From assembly GCF_021311115.1 (NCBI RefSeq), contig NZ_JAJTNP010000002.1, positions 124,001 through 188,000 of the forward strand: DNA of 64,000 nt. The letters run 5' to 3'. The stretch's first letter is position 1. Each line of letters starts with the position of its first letter. Source of the stretch: Chryseobacterium gwangjuense (GTDB lineage Bacteria > Bacteroidota > Bacteroidia > Flavobacteriales > Weeksellaceae). The notes beneath the pieces are model-generated. The model had not been told where the DNA came from and did no database searches. It saw only the letters and a list, made by a program, of their open reading frames with translations. Shown one piece after another: positions 52,788 to 61,528 of the stretch. Made by a program: the position numbers and the translations under genes.

Positions 52788-53990
52788 TTATTTTAATAGC
52801 TGATTTTCAACAAAATTGAGAATATCTTTGGCCACCTCATCTTTAGATTTCAAATTGAACTCGGTTTTCTCTGTTTTTGTGAAAATTTTTATTTTGTTGG
52901 TATCGTTTTTAAAACCGGCTCCTTCGTCTCTCAAAGAATTCAGAACAATCATGTCTAAATTTTTCTTTTCTAATTTTCCTTTGGCATTTTCTTCTTCATT
53001 CTGGGTTTCCAGAGCAAATCCTACCAAAAACTGATGATTCTTTCTCTCGCCCATCGTTTTCAGAATATCCGGATTTTTAACGAGCTCTATGGTTAAATTA
53101 TCATCATTTTTTTTAATTTTCTCTGTCGCTACTTCTTTGGGAGCATAATCTGCAACAGCTGCGCTTGCAATAGCAATATCTACATTTTCATAAAACTGAA
53201 ACACTTTTTCAAACATTTCCTTTGCCGACGTTACTCTCTGAACCTCAACATTCTGCTCAGTTATTTTTTCAGCACTCGGTCCGGAAATTAAAATAACTTT
53301 CGCCCCTCTTTTAGCAGCTTCTTCCGCTAAGGAAAACCCCATTTTCCCTGAAGAATGATTCCCGATAAAACGCACCGGATCAATAGCTTCATAAGTTGGA
53401 CCCGCAGTAATAAGAACTGTTTTCCCTTCTAATTTTCTATTTTGAGTTGAGTTAAAAAAATCTTCAATATTGTTTACAATGGTTTCAGGCTCTGCCATTC
53501 TTCCCGGTCCTATTAATCCACTCGCCAGTTCTCCGTTTTCAGCCGGAATGATGTGGTGTCCGTAGCTTTCAGCTAATTCTAAATTTTTCTTTGTAGAAGG
53601 ATGTTGATACATGTCCAAATCCATTGCAGGAGCAATAAATACAGGACATTTCGCTGACATGTAGGTAGCAATCACTAAATTATCACATATTCCGTGAACC
53701 ATTTTTGCCAACGTATTGGATGTACAGGGAGCAACAATCATTACATCTGCCCACAATGCCAGTTCTACATGGCTGTTCCATGTTCCGTTATCTCCATAGA
53801 AATCTGTATAAACCGGTTTTTTTGATAAAGTGGAAATACTAAGCTTCGTTACAAAATTTTCTGCATCAGGAGTCATAATGACCTGAACTTCCGCCCCGCT
53901 TTTCACAAAATCTCTTATTAAGAAATGAATTTTGTAGGCTGCAATTCCTCCAGAAACGGCTATCAGTATCTTTTTGCCGGAAACGCTCAT
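52788..53990 (-). CDS. coaBC: Phosphopantothenoylcysteine decarboxylase / synthetase
   Basis: 400 aa bifunctional coenzyme A enzyme. The N-terminal flavoprotein CoaC (about 1-180; VSGGIAAYKIHFLIRD, WNSHVELALWAD with catalytic His, PAMDLDMYQHPS) and the C-terminal CTP-dependent CoaB (from about 190; TAGPTYEAIDPVRFIGNHSS, GKMGF) are both complete. It makes 4'-phosphopantetheine. A terminator lies between rpoZ and this gene, so it probably has a separate promoter. Confidence 0.96.
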   Translation of the reverse strand: MSVSGKKILIAVSGGIAAYKIHFLIRDFVKSGAEVQVIMTPDAENFVTKLSISTLSKKPVYTDFYGDNGTWNSHVELALWADVMIVAPCTSNTLAKMVHGICDNLVIATYMSAKCPVFIAPAMDLDMYQHPSTKKNLELAESYGHHIIPAENGELASGLIGPGRMAEPETIVNNIEDFFNSTQNRKLEGKTVLITAGPTYEAIDPVRFIGNHSSGKMGFSLAEEAAKRGAKVILISGPSAEKITEQNVEVQRVTSAKEMFEKVFQFYENVDIAIASAAVADYAPKEVATEKIKKNDDNLTIELVKNPDILKTMGERKNHQFLVGFALETQNEEENAKGKLEKKNLDMIVLNSLRDEGAGFKNDTNKIKIFTKTEKTEFNLKSKDEVAKDILNFVENQLLK

Positions 53991-54055
53991 TGAGTTTTAT
54001 TTTTTTGAATCACTAAATTACTTATTTTTCCCCTAACTGCCATTATATAAAATAG

Positions 54056-54093
54056 CAAAGGTCATAAAGAAACTATTTTCCTTATGACCTTTG
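54056..54093 (-). terminator. Terminator of bamD-rpoZ
   Basis: A 12-bp perfect stem (CAAAGGTCATAA / TTATGACCTTTG) with a 14-nt loop, 21 bp past the rpoZ stop. Confidence 0.8.
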
Positions 54094-54113
54094 TATATTT
54101 AAAACACAGATGA

Positions 54114-54437
54114 TTACTTTCTGTCTTCTGTTTTTCTGAAATACACATCATCATTCAACCATTCTTCAATTGCAATTGAAGTTGGCTTTGGAAGCTTTTC
54201 ATAATGTTTAGAGATTTCTATCTGCTCTCTGTTTTCAAAAACTTCTTCTAATGTAGAGTTGTGAACAGCAAATTCGTCTAATTTATTATGCAATTCAGTA
54301 CGGATTTCCGCATTGATCTGCTCTGCTCTTTTTCCCATGATAACAATAGCTTCATAGATTGAACCTACTTTATCTTCAATCTTATCTTTGTCATAAGTAA
54401 TTGTATTTACTTCGGCTTTTGTATCTTTTACGCTCAT
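54114..54437 (-). CDS. rpoZ: DNA-directed RNA polymerase omega subunit
   Basis: 107 aa, the Bacteroidota form of omega/Rpb6. The helix IYEAIVIMGKRAEQINAEIR is the conserved core (about 28-47). It stabilises the beta-prime subunit. It is 41 bp downstream of bamD. Confidence 0.9.
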   Translation of the reverse strand: MSVKDTKAEVNTITYDKDKIEDKVGSIYEAIVIMGKRAEQINAEIRTELHNKLDEFAVHNSTLEEVFENREQIEISKHYEKLPKPTSIAIEEWLNDDVYFRKTEDRK

Positions 54438-54478
54438 TTTGAGAAATTTATTTTATTTTAAGATGGCAAATTTACGAA

Positions 54479-55474
54479 TTATCTTTGAATTTTGAAAGTC
54501 GCTGCAGGTGGAGGTGTTTGAAGCGCCGCACTATCCCTCTGAATCTGCATTGCTTTCTTCTCAGCAGACTCTTGATCCTTTAGTTGTTGCTCAGTTTTTT
54601 CTTTCTCCGCAAGCTTAGCTGCTGCTTTCTTTTGTCTGTCGGTAAGGACAGCAATTCTTGCTTCCGTATCTTTCTTTACAACTGCAAAGTTTTTCTTTTC
54701 TCTCTCCAGTTTTTGTCTTAAATCCAAGGCAGTTTTTGAATATTCTGTATTAGGAAGTTCTTTTTCAACCTGTTTTGTAAAAGAAAGTGCGCTTTCAATA
54801 CGCTCCTCTTTCAATTCATATACAGATTTCGCCGCCAATTCGTAACGAGACTTCATGATAAAATCATAAATTTTCGGACGAAGTTTTGTACTTGGGAAGT
54901 CATCTAAAACATTTTCCAACGCAACATTGGCAGATTTGTAATCTCCCATTTTAAAATACTGTCTTGCGTTTTCGTAAGCTTTAAATTCTAATTTATAAGA
55001 AAGCTCATCAATAAGAGTATTGATGTTTTTTGATCTTTCAGAGTTCGGATAATTATTTAAGAAATCCTGAAGCTCATTAATAGCCAATTCTGTACTAGAC
55101 TGATCTAAGTTATAATCCATAGATCCTTCATAATAACACAATGCAGACATATAAGCCGCCTCCTCCGCTCTTGGGTCTTTAGGAAAACTTACTGCAAAAT
55201 TTTTAAACTGATGTCCTGCAAGTTTATAGCTTTTATCGTAATAGTTTGCATAAGCCGTATTGAAACCTACATTAGGAAAATCATCCGTACCTGCTACCAA
55301 ATTAGTAAGCCTATCGTAAAGCGCCAAAGCATTTTTCCACTTCTTTTTCGCAAAATTTTCGTTTGCAGCCTTTAAAATGAAGTTTTTATCAGCACTTTTT
55401 AATGCTCTCTCCTGCTGGCTTACACATGACATAACTACCGTTAGTGCAAAAAGACCTAAAATATATTTTTTCAT
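54479..55474 (-). CDS. bamD: Outer-membrane assembly factor BamD (YfiO)
   Basis: 331 aa from the ATG at 55474; a TTG start four codons upstream is less likely. Lipobox VVMSC gives Cys at about 16. TPR-like repeats follow (about 25-230; FKNFAVSFPKDPRAEEAAYM, LNNYPNSERS). The C-terminal region (about 235-331) is a Lys/Glu-rich coiled coil longer than in E. coli. It is the BAM-complex lipoprotein that helps fold outer-membrane barrels. Confidence 0.92.
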   Translation of the reverse strand: MKKYILGLFALTVVMSCVSQQERALKSADKNFILKAANENFAKKKWKNALALYDRLTNLVAGTDDFPNVGFNTAYANYYDKSYKLAGHQFKNFAVSFPKDPRAEEAAYMSALCYYEGSMDYNLDQSSTELAINELQDFLNNYPNSERSKNINTLIDELSYKLEFKAYENARQYFKMGDYKSANVALENVLDDFPSTKLRPKIYDFIMKSRYELAAKSVYELKEERIESALSFTKQVEKELPNTEYSKTALDLRQKLEREKKNFAVVKKDTEARIAVLTDRQKKAAAKLAEKEKTEQQLKDQESAEKKAMQIQRDSAALQTPPPAATFKIQR

Positions 55475-55576
55475 ATAAAAATTCAACAGTTTTCGGATTT
55501 TATAGCCGATTTACTAATTTGCAAAAATATAACTTTTTTGCCAAAAGATTTTTTTTTATGATTATTTAACGTAATT

Positions 55577-56206
55577 TTAGTCTGCGGCGTATCCTAAAAT
55601 TGCAAAAACACTTAATAAAAGATTCATTCTGATCTTTTTCTCCGCTTCTTTTACATACGTTTCGTCATTTTTATGAGGAACATAGAGTTCATAAAAATTT
55701 CTATTTCTAATCACAAATAAAGTAGACCCAATAATGGTTGTCAGGATATCTTCAGGTTTGGGTGTAAAAGTAAATACCCCTGAAGCCACTCCTTTTTTAA
55801 TGACTTCATCTATTTTTTTCACAAAAAGCTGATAGAAATCCAGCAGTTCATCTTTTAAATTCTCCGTATGCCTAAGCTCCTGAGTAACAAAACCGTGGAA
55901 GTAATTATATTTAAAAAGCTGGGTTACGATAAATTTAATCATTTCTTTCATCTGCATTTCCGGCTTTCCGTCCTTGATGGTATCTGCAAATTCTGAAAAA
56001 TTTTCTCTTGTTTTCAACACTCTGTATTGATAGAGATAGGACATCATTTTTTCCTTAGATCCAAAATAATATGAGATCATCGCCACATTGATATTCGCTT
56101 TCGAACAAATATCTCTTACAGAAGTCCCTTCATATCCTTTTTTTGCGATCAGCTCTTCAGCAATATCTAAAATATGAATCTGTTTTTCGGTAAACTTTTT
56201 TCTCAT
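55577..56206 (-). CDS. TetR/AcrR-family transcriptional regulator
   Basis: 209 aa. The N-terminal HTH is at about 7-53 (AEELIAKKGYEGTSVRDICS, VAMISYYFGSKEKMMSYLY), followed by an all-helical ligand domain with no named ligand class. It is divergent from the tatD-tcdA operon across 97 bp and may regulate it or itself. Confidence 0.9.
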   Translation of the reverse strand: MRKKFTEKQIHILDIAEELIAKKGYEGTSVRDICSKANINVAMISYYFGSKEKMMSYLYQYRVLKTRENFSEFADTIKDGKPEMQMKEMIKFIVTQLFKYNYFHGFVTQELRHTENLKDELLDFYQLFVKKIDEVIKKGVASGVFTFTPKPEDILTTIIGSTLFVIRNRNFYELYVPHKNDETYVKEAEKKIRMNLLLSVFAILGYAAD

Positions 56207-56249
56207 GAGGATTGAGTTTGAGTAAAGTTAAGAAATTTTTAACATATTT

Positions 56250-56264
56250 ATAAACGTTTGTTTA
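56250..56264. promoter_or_regulatory. Candidate TetR operator
   Basis: ATAAACGTTTGTTTA is centred on the perfect palindrome AAACGTTT (56252-56259), about 45 bp upstream of the TetR gene and in the divergent intergenic region. The flanks are only partly symmetric. Confidence 0.35.
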
Positions 56265-56303
56265 GTATTTTTATCTGAGTCTTAAATAATCGTATTTTTG
56301 ACT

Positions 56304-56930
56304 ATGAATTATTTTGATTTTCATCATCATAAGAAAAACCTTCCTTTCGGAATTTATAATATGGAACTCACAGATGGAATTCCGGATTCTTTATATTCTG
56401 TCGGAATTCATCCTAAAGATATTCTTTACGATAAGATAACAGATCAGCTAAATTGGCTGCTTGAAAATATCAGCAAAAACTGTTTTGCGATTGGTGAATG
56501 CGGTCTGGATTCTTTTGTGCCTATTGATCAGAAAATTCAAGAAGATGTTTTTTTGAAACAAATAGAAATATCCAACGAGGCAAAAAAACCTCTTATCATT
56601 CATTGTGTAAGGAAATTCTATGAGGTAATTTCTTTCAGAAAGAAGGCAAATCAGGCAATGATTATTCACGGATTTAACAAAAAAGAAAATATTGCCCATG
56701 ATCTTCTTAAAAATAATTTTTATCTGAGTTTTGGAAAAGCCGTTTTGTATAATTTATCTTTGCAAAATACTTTGAAAAGTATCCCTTTAGACAAAATCTT
56801 TTTGGAAACCGACAACGAAGATTTTGAAATTGCCACATTATATCAAAAAGTTGCAGATATAAAAGGAATTTCTCCGGATACATTGAATGAACAGATTTTA
56901 GAAAACTTAGAGACAATACAACATGGATAA
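56304..56930 (+). CDS. tatD: TatD-family metal-dependent hydrolase
   Basis: 208 aa from the ATG at 56304; a TTG two codons upstream is in frame. The metal-binding residues fit the family: DFHHH near the N-terminus, Glu in IGECGLDS, His in LIIHCV, IIHGF and Asp in FLETDN. It is shorter than the 255-265 aa of E. coli TatD, as is common for the small Bacteroidota form. It is likely a 3'-5' nuclease or phosphoesterase. It overlaps tcdA by 8 bp. Confidence 0.88.
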   Translation: MNYFDFHHHKKNLPFGIYNMELTDGIPDSLYSVGIHPKDILYDKITDQLNWLLENISKNCFAIGECGLDSFVPIDQKIQEDVFLKQIEISNEAKKPLIIHCVRKFYEVISFRKKANQAMIIHGFNKKENIAHDLLKNNFYLSFGKAVLYNLSLQNTLKSIPLDKIFLETDNEDFEIATLYQKVADIKGISPDTLNEQILENLETIQHG

Positions 56931-57648
56931 ATACTGGTTGGAAAGAACGGAACTTCTCATCAAAGAAGAAGGATTGGAAAAGCTGAAAAACGCTAGCGTT
57001 TTGGTTGTGGGATTAGGCGGAGTAGGTTCTTTTGCTGCAGAATTTCTTGCAAGAGCCGGAGTGGGAAACATGACGATCGTAGACGGCGATACTGTAGATA
57101 TCACCAATATCAACCGACAGCTTCCTGCACTTCATTCAACTATTGGAAAACATAAAGTGGAAGTGGTTGCAGAAAGACTTTTAGATATCAACCCTAACCT
57201 TAATTTAATTAAAATCAACGAGTTTCTGAATCCTGAAAGAATGGATCAGGTGCTTGATGAAGGAAAATTTAATTACATCCTTGATTGTATCGACAGCGTG
57301 ACTCCTAAACTTAAATTATTGATTGCAGCGAGAAGAAGAAAGATAAAAGTAGTAAGTTCGATGGGAGCCGGCGGAAAAGCTGATCCAAGCAAAGTAATGG
57401 TGAGAGACATCAGCAAAAGTCACAATTGTCATTTAGCAAGACAGATCAGAAAAAGACTGAAAAAAGAGAAAATAAATAAAGGAATCCGTTGCGTGTTTTC
57501 TAATGAGATTCAAAATGAGGAAAGCTTAAAAATGACTGACGGTACCAACTATAAAAGATCTTTTTACGGAACAATCAGCTATATTCCTGCCATTTTCGGA
57601 TTATATGCTGCAGCGGAAGTCATCAATCATTTGATAAAGAAAGATTAA
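56923..57648 (+). CDS. tcdA: tRNA threonylcarbamoyladenosine dehydratase TcdA
   Basis: 241 aa E1-like enzyme. The adenylation site is VVGLGGVGSFAAEFLARAG with DxDxV and NINRQLPA, and the FYGTISYIPAIFGLYAA C-terminus is typical. It cyclises t6A37 of tRNAs to ct6A with ATP. Its start overlaps tatD by 8 bp, so they are co-translated. Confidence 0.93.
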   Translation: MDKYWLERTELLIKEEGLEKLKNASVLVVGLGGVGSFAAEFLARAGVGNMTIVDGDTVDITNINRQLPALHSTIGKHKVEVVAERLLDINPNLNLIKINEFLNPERMDQVLDEGKFNYILDCIDSVTPKLKLLIAARRRKIKVVSSMGAGGKADPSKVMVRDISKSHNCHLARQIRKRLKKEKINKGIRCVFSNEIQNEESLKMTDGTNYKRSFYGTISYIPAIFGLYAAAEVINHLIKKD

Positions 57649-57699
57649 CTTATATTAAAATCAAAAAAGAGAAAATTCCACTATATTTACATTCCGTAA

Positions 57700-58074
57700 A
57701 TGACAAACTTCACCTATTCCAAAGCCGAAAAACTTAAAAAAGATACAGAAATTGCTTTACTTTTTGAAAAAGGTAAATGGAAGACTTGTGGAAATTTAAG
57801 AATCATTGTCCTGAAAGAAAAACCTACTGTACCTATCGAGCAAGCAAAGTTCGGGGTTTCGGTTTCTAAACGATATTTCAAAAAAGCGGTTCACAGAAAT
57901 CGTATAAAAAGGCTTTTAAGGGAAGCTTTTCGTTTAAATAAAGAAGCTTTTAAAGAAGCTTTTGGAGAGAAAACATTTGCCATGTTATTTTGGGTTTCTT
58001 CAGAAATTCCTGCAAAATTTCAGGATGTAGAGGAACAATTTTTAAAACTTTGCACCTCCCAAAAAAGTAAATAA
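57700..58074 (+). CDS. rnpA: Ribonuclease P protein component
   Basis: 124 aa. The RNR motif is present (VHRNRIKRLLREAFRLN) and KFGVSVSKRYFKKA is the family core. It helps the P RNA process tRNA 5' ends. Unlike in many bacteria it is not beside rpmH or dnaA, which is common in Bacteroidota. Confidence 0.94.
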   Translation: MTNFTYSKAEKLKKDTEIALLFEKGKWKTCGNLRIIVLKEKPTVPIEQAKFGVSVSKRYFKKAVHRNRIKRLLREAFRLNKEAFKEAFGEKTFAMLFWVSSEIPAKFQDVEEQFLKLCTSQKSK

Positions 58075-58127
58075 ACATTTATCTATTTTTTGTACCTTTA
58101 AAAGGAACTATTAATCTGAAAAAGAAA

Positions 58128-58730
58128 ATGTTAGATAATATTCCTTATTTTCCTTATATATTAAGTGCTTTTATTGGCATTGGTCTGGCTGCAGCCAGCG
58201 GATTTCGGGTTTTCCTTCCTCTTTTTGCGGTAAGCTTAGCTTCTTATTTTCACTGGATTCCTATGAGTGAAAGCTTTGAATGGCTTGCTGGTCTGCCAAC
58301 ACTTATTACTACCGGAGTAGCAACTGTTTTTGAAATTTTAGCGTATTATATTCCTTTCTTAGATCATCTGCTGGATACCATTTCTATTCCTATGGCTACC
58401 ATTGCCGGTTCTATTTTATTTGCCTCTCAGTTTGCAGATTTAGGGACATTTCCTCAATGGGCTTTAGCCTTGATTGCAGGCGGAGGAACAGCTGCCACAA
58501 TTAGTACAGGATTTGCAGGAATTCGTGCAGCATCTACGGCAACAACAGGAGGATTAGGAAACTCTGTAGTAGGGACTACTGAAACTGCAGGAGCAGGGCT
58601 TATGTCTGTTTTAGCAATGGCAGCTCCAATTATCGCAGGAATACTTGCCATTATTTTTATCTTTCTAGCGCTGTCCGTAGGGCGAAAAGCATGGAGAAAA
58701 TTGAGACGAAGTAAAAATGAAGCTCCATAA
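58128..58730 (+). CDS. DUF4126 membrane protein
   Basis: 200 aa with four or five membrane helices and Gly/Ala-rich loops (GIGLAAASGFRVFLPLFAVS; GGGTAATISTGFAGIRAAST), typical of DUF4126. Function unknown. It ends before a strong bidirectional terminator. Confidence 0.85.
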   Translation: MLDNIPYFPYILSAFIGIGLAAASGFRVFLPLFAVSLASYFHWIPMSESFEWLAGLPTLITTGVATVFEILAYYIPFLDHLLDTISIPMATIAGSILFASQFADLGTFPQWALALIAGGGTAATISTGFAGIRAASTATTGGLGNSVVGTTETAGAGLMSVLAMAAPIIAGILAIIFIFLALSVGRKAWRKLRRSKNEAP

Positions 58731-58770
58731 TTGAAATTTTATTTCTCCTAAATAAAAAACTATATTGTAT

Positions 58771-58814
58771 AAAAGTTCGGCGGCTGAAAATGAATTTTCA
58801 GCCGCCGAACTTTT
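58771..58814. terminator. Very strong bidirectional terminator
   Basis: A 20-bp perfect stem from AAAAGTTCGGCGGCTGAAAA to its complement, with a TGAA tetraloop, and A and T runs on the two sides. It is shared by the DUF4126 gene and the converging operon; its last base is the first base of the mini-membrane gene's stop codon. Confidence 0.95.
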
Positions 58815-59008
58815 TATTTTATTTTCTTCATACGGTAATTTCCAAAGACAATTCCTAAAGGACCTACTATTGGAAACAGAATAAGCGCCAAATAAGGCAA
58901 AATTCCGGATTTGTTTTTAAACAATGTTGAAATTGCTACAATGTATAACACCACAACTGCAGTAACAATAAGTAAAATCTCAAATGGATTAATTACAAGT
59001 AAGTTCAT
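58814..59008 (-). CDS. Mini membrane protein, PLD nuclease N-terminal-like
   Basis: 64 aa. Two helices (about 9-29 and 36-55) with a short turn (FKNKSGI) and the basic end YRMKKIK resemble PLDNc-type small membrane proteins. It is 8 bp after the Glu-rich TPR gene and immediately before the terminator, so it is the last gene of the operon. Confidence 0.75.
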   Translation of the reverse strand: MNLLVINPFEILLIVTAVVVLYIVAISTLFKNKSGILPYLALILFPIVGPLGIVFGNYRMKKIK

Positions 59009-59016
59009 ATAAATAT

Positions 59017-60972
59017 TTAGTTTTTACTTCGGAAATCTTTTATTTCCTGAATTTTATCTTTGAAATAGTCTCCTTTTTCCGGATGCTTTTTAACCAATAT
59101 CTCAAATGCTTTTATCGCTTTTGTATATAGTTTTTGTTCAAAATACAATGTTGCCAATGTTTCTGTCATCAAGTGAGAAATATCGTCATTTTTTTCTTTT
59201 ATAACATACGTACTTTCCTCTCTTAACTGACTAATTTTCGGATTGTTTTCAATAAAGTTTTCGATTGCTTTGGTCTTTATTTCAATTTTCTCCTTCTCAA
59301 CTTCTTCAGTTCTGTCAATTTTCAGCCAGCTTTGCCAAGTATTAATAAACCCGGGAACATTACTATCAACAGGACTTGTCTTAGGTATTTCAATCGGAAC
59401 TTCTTCTATCTTTTCAACCTGAGTTTCTTCCTGAGTTTTTTCTTTCTCAGGCTGAGCAATTGTCCAACTTGAGCTAAAGAAAGACACATTCATGACAGGA
59501 ACGTCTTCTTTGTTTTCTTCTATTATTTCCGGAGCTTCTTCAGCCACCTTAAGCTCTTCAACAGGCTCGTTTATCTGCTCAGTCTGATCTTCAATTATCT
59601 CAGAAATTTTTTCTCTATTTACTACAGCCTCTTCTTGTTTTGGAGTTTCTTCTTTGAGGATTTCTACTTTTGGTTGAGGAACTTCTACAGATTTATTAAG
59701 TAAAGAATCAGGAAGATTTGATTCAAAAGACATTGGTTTCCAAACAGATTTCACTTCTTCTGATGTTTCCTCAACAGCTTCTTTTGGTAATTCTTCAATA
59801 GCTTCAGACTGATTTTCTGAGATTGCATTTTCCGGCTTAATCTCTTCTTCACCCTTCGGTTCAACAGAGGTCACTTCAAAACTTTGAGTTTCAGCAAAGC
59901 TAATTTCGTGACTTGTAGTTTCCTGTTCTTCTTCTTTTTTTATTTCCTCAGAAATCGCCTTTTCTTTCATCTTTTTCTCCACTTCCTCTATCAGACGGCG
60001 CATTTCGTCTTCATGTTTATTAGAATTGGATGGAGAAATATCTGTAATGATTTCTTCTGAATTGTTAGTCTGAATTTTTACGTCCGGCAAGAAAGATTCC
60101 ATGCCGTGGAAGCTTAATTCTTCTTTACTATGAACGATTTCCTGCTCTTCTTCAGACGAAATTTTATCTTCATTAATGATTTTTTCAGGAGTAAATTCCG
60201 AAGTTTCTACGGCTTTGTTTTCTTCTTTTACTTCTTCAACAATCGCTTCGACTTCTTTCACCTCTTCTGCTTCATTAGCCTGAATTTGAACATCCGGAAG
60301 GAAAGATTCAGTTTCATGGAAGCTTACTTCAGAAGCAGTTAAAACTTCTTCTTTTTCCTGTTCAGTATTAATTTTTTCTTCTTCAATAATGATTTCAGGC
60401 TCAAACTCTTCAATTTCTTCAAAAACTTCCTTATTTGGTGCTATCAAAGATTCTGAGCTAAGAGAGATTGTCTGTGTATTTTCTTCTGTAAGGAAATTCT
60501 CTTCTCCCTCAAATAATATTCGATTTCTCTCTCCGTTCACATAAACATAGGTAACTTCTTGTGCCGTCGATTGAAAAGCGCAAGAAATAGTATCGTTAGT
60601 ATCGGAAACCTCCTCGTTTTCTCTTCTCAGAGGGAAACTGCTATTTTGATAAAACTGTGGTTTAGGAGCGTTTTTAATATCTAACTCTGTTTTGTTATCC
60701 TGAACAACAGATGGTTGAATCTTCGGTTTAGGCTTCTGTTGGATTTTACCATTGATAAGCTGATACAAAATCTTTTTATCTGTGGTATATGCAGCGGTAG
60801 TAGAAAGCTCTTTCTGATAATTTTCTTTTTCATACAGATGCACTCCATATAAATGTAATGCTCTAATGTTTTGAATATAAGGAAAAGCATCAATTTCTCC
60901 TTTCAAAAGATGTACATCTTCCGGCTGAATGTTTTTCGGATTTTTTAATAGCTCTAAAACTCTAGGATTCAT
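59017..60972 (-). CDS. Glu-rich repeat protein with C-terminal TPR
   Basis: 651 aa. The N-terminal part (about 1-100; LKNPKNIQPEDVHLLKGEID) is folded-looking. A very acidic, low-complexity middle (about 180-560) contains three copies of a unit of about 70 residues: SFHETESFLPDV near 217, SFHGMESFLPDV near 287 and a decayed SFAETQSF near 356. The C-terminal 70 residues (LMTETLATLYFEQKLYTKAI) form a TPR. No signal peptide, so it is likely cytosolic. It starts 1 bp after the lptE stop. Role unknown. Confidence 0.8.
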   Translation of the reverse strand: MNPRVLELLKNPKNIQPEDVHLLKGEIDAFPYIQNIRALHLYGVHLYEKENYQKELSTTAAYTTDKKILYQLINGKIQQKPKPKIQPSVVQDNKTELDIKNAPKPQFYQNSSFPLRRENEEVSDTNDTISCAFQSTAQEVTYVYVNGERNRILFEGEENFLTEENTQTISLSSESLIAPNKEVFEEIEEFEPEIIIEEEKINTEQEKEEVLTASEVSFHETESFLPDVQIQANEAEEVKEVEAIVEEVKEENKAVETSEFTPEKIINEDKISSEEEQEIVHSKEELSFHGMESFLPDVKIQTNNSEEIITDISPSNSNKHEDEMRRLIEEVEKKMKEKAISEEIKKEEEQETTSHEISFAETQSFEVTSVEPKGEEEIKPENAISENQSEAIEELPKEAVEETSEEVKSVWKPMSFESNLPDSLLNKSVEVPQPKVEILKEETPKQEEAVVNREKISEIIEDQTEQINEPVEELKVAEEAPEIIEENKEDVPVMNVSFFSSSWTIAQPEKEKTQEETQVEKIEEVPIEIPKTSPVDSNVPGFINTWQSWLKIDRTEEVEKEKIEIKTKAIENFIENNPKISQLREESTYVIKEKNDDISHLMTETLATLYFEQKLYTKAIKAFEILVKKHPEKGDYFKDKIQEIKDFRSKN

Positions 60973-60973
60973 C

Positions 60974-61528
60974 TTACCAGTTTGCTACAATATCGTTAAA
61001 TATTTTATTAATAATTCTTTCGTTTACAATTTTTACCTGAGAAGCTTCTATATCGCTTTGAGATAAGTTGCTATTGAAAGTCACTTCATCGGTATACGCT
61101 CTGTCGAAGCTCAATTCCGAATGCAGTTTGTTTTCATAATGAACCTTCACCGTAATTGTTAATTTATTCTGGGAATCCTGAATAACTCCTCCTGCATTAT
61201 TCTGAATGGTGTTTGAACTAATAGTAGTCGGTGTAATTGCATAATCTGTAATTTCTCCTTCTACTAAAATATCAGGATTTTGTTTTGTTCCCTTCAAAGT
61301 AGTCCTCTGTAAAAACCTGTTTTGAATTTCGGTAGAAAACTGCTGAGATAAAGCAGGGTTTACCAATGCCGCGTTATTCGGAAATTCATTGATTTGAATG
61401 GTTTTCTCATCCTTCAACGAACCTGCACCAGTAAAGTTATAACAAGACTGTAAAACTCCTAAACAAAGAAGCAAAAGCCAAAACATTTTTGGCTGAGTAA
61501 TTTTGATATTGTTAATTTTAAAATTCAT
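60974..61528 (-). CDS. lptE: LPS-assembly lipoprotein LptE (Bacteroidota type)
   Basis: 184 aa from the ATG at 61528, which overlaps the upstream gene by 11 bp; longer frames run into that gene. Lipobox CLGVLQSC (Cys at about 28) and the body (EFPNNAALVNPALSQQFSTE, ILVEGEITDY) match Bacteroidota LptE. It plugs LptD in the outer membrane for LPS export. lptD is not in the window. Confidence 0.9.
   Translation of the reverse strand: MNFKINNIKITQPKMFWLLLLCLGVLQSCYNFTGAGSLKDEKTIQINEFPNNAALVNPALSQQFSTEIQNRFLQRTTLKGTKQNPDILVEGEITDYAITPTTISSNTIQNNAGGVIQDSQNKLTITVKVHYENKLHSELSFDRAYTDEVTFNSNLSQSDIEASQVKIVNERIINKIFNDIVANW

Noticed and set aside
59017..60972. TonB-like or secreted adhesin
   Set aside because: No signal peptide or sorting domain; the acidic low-complexity region alone does not support export.
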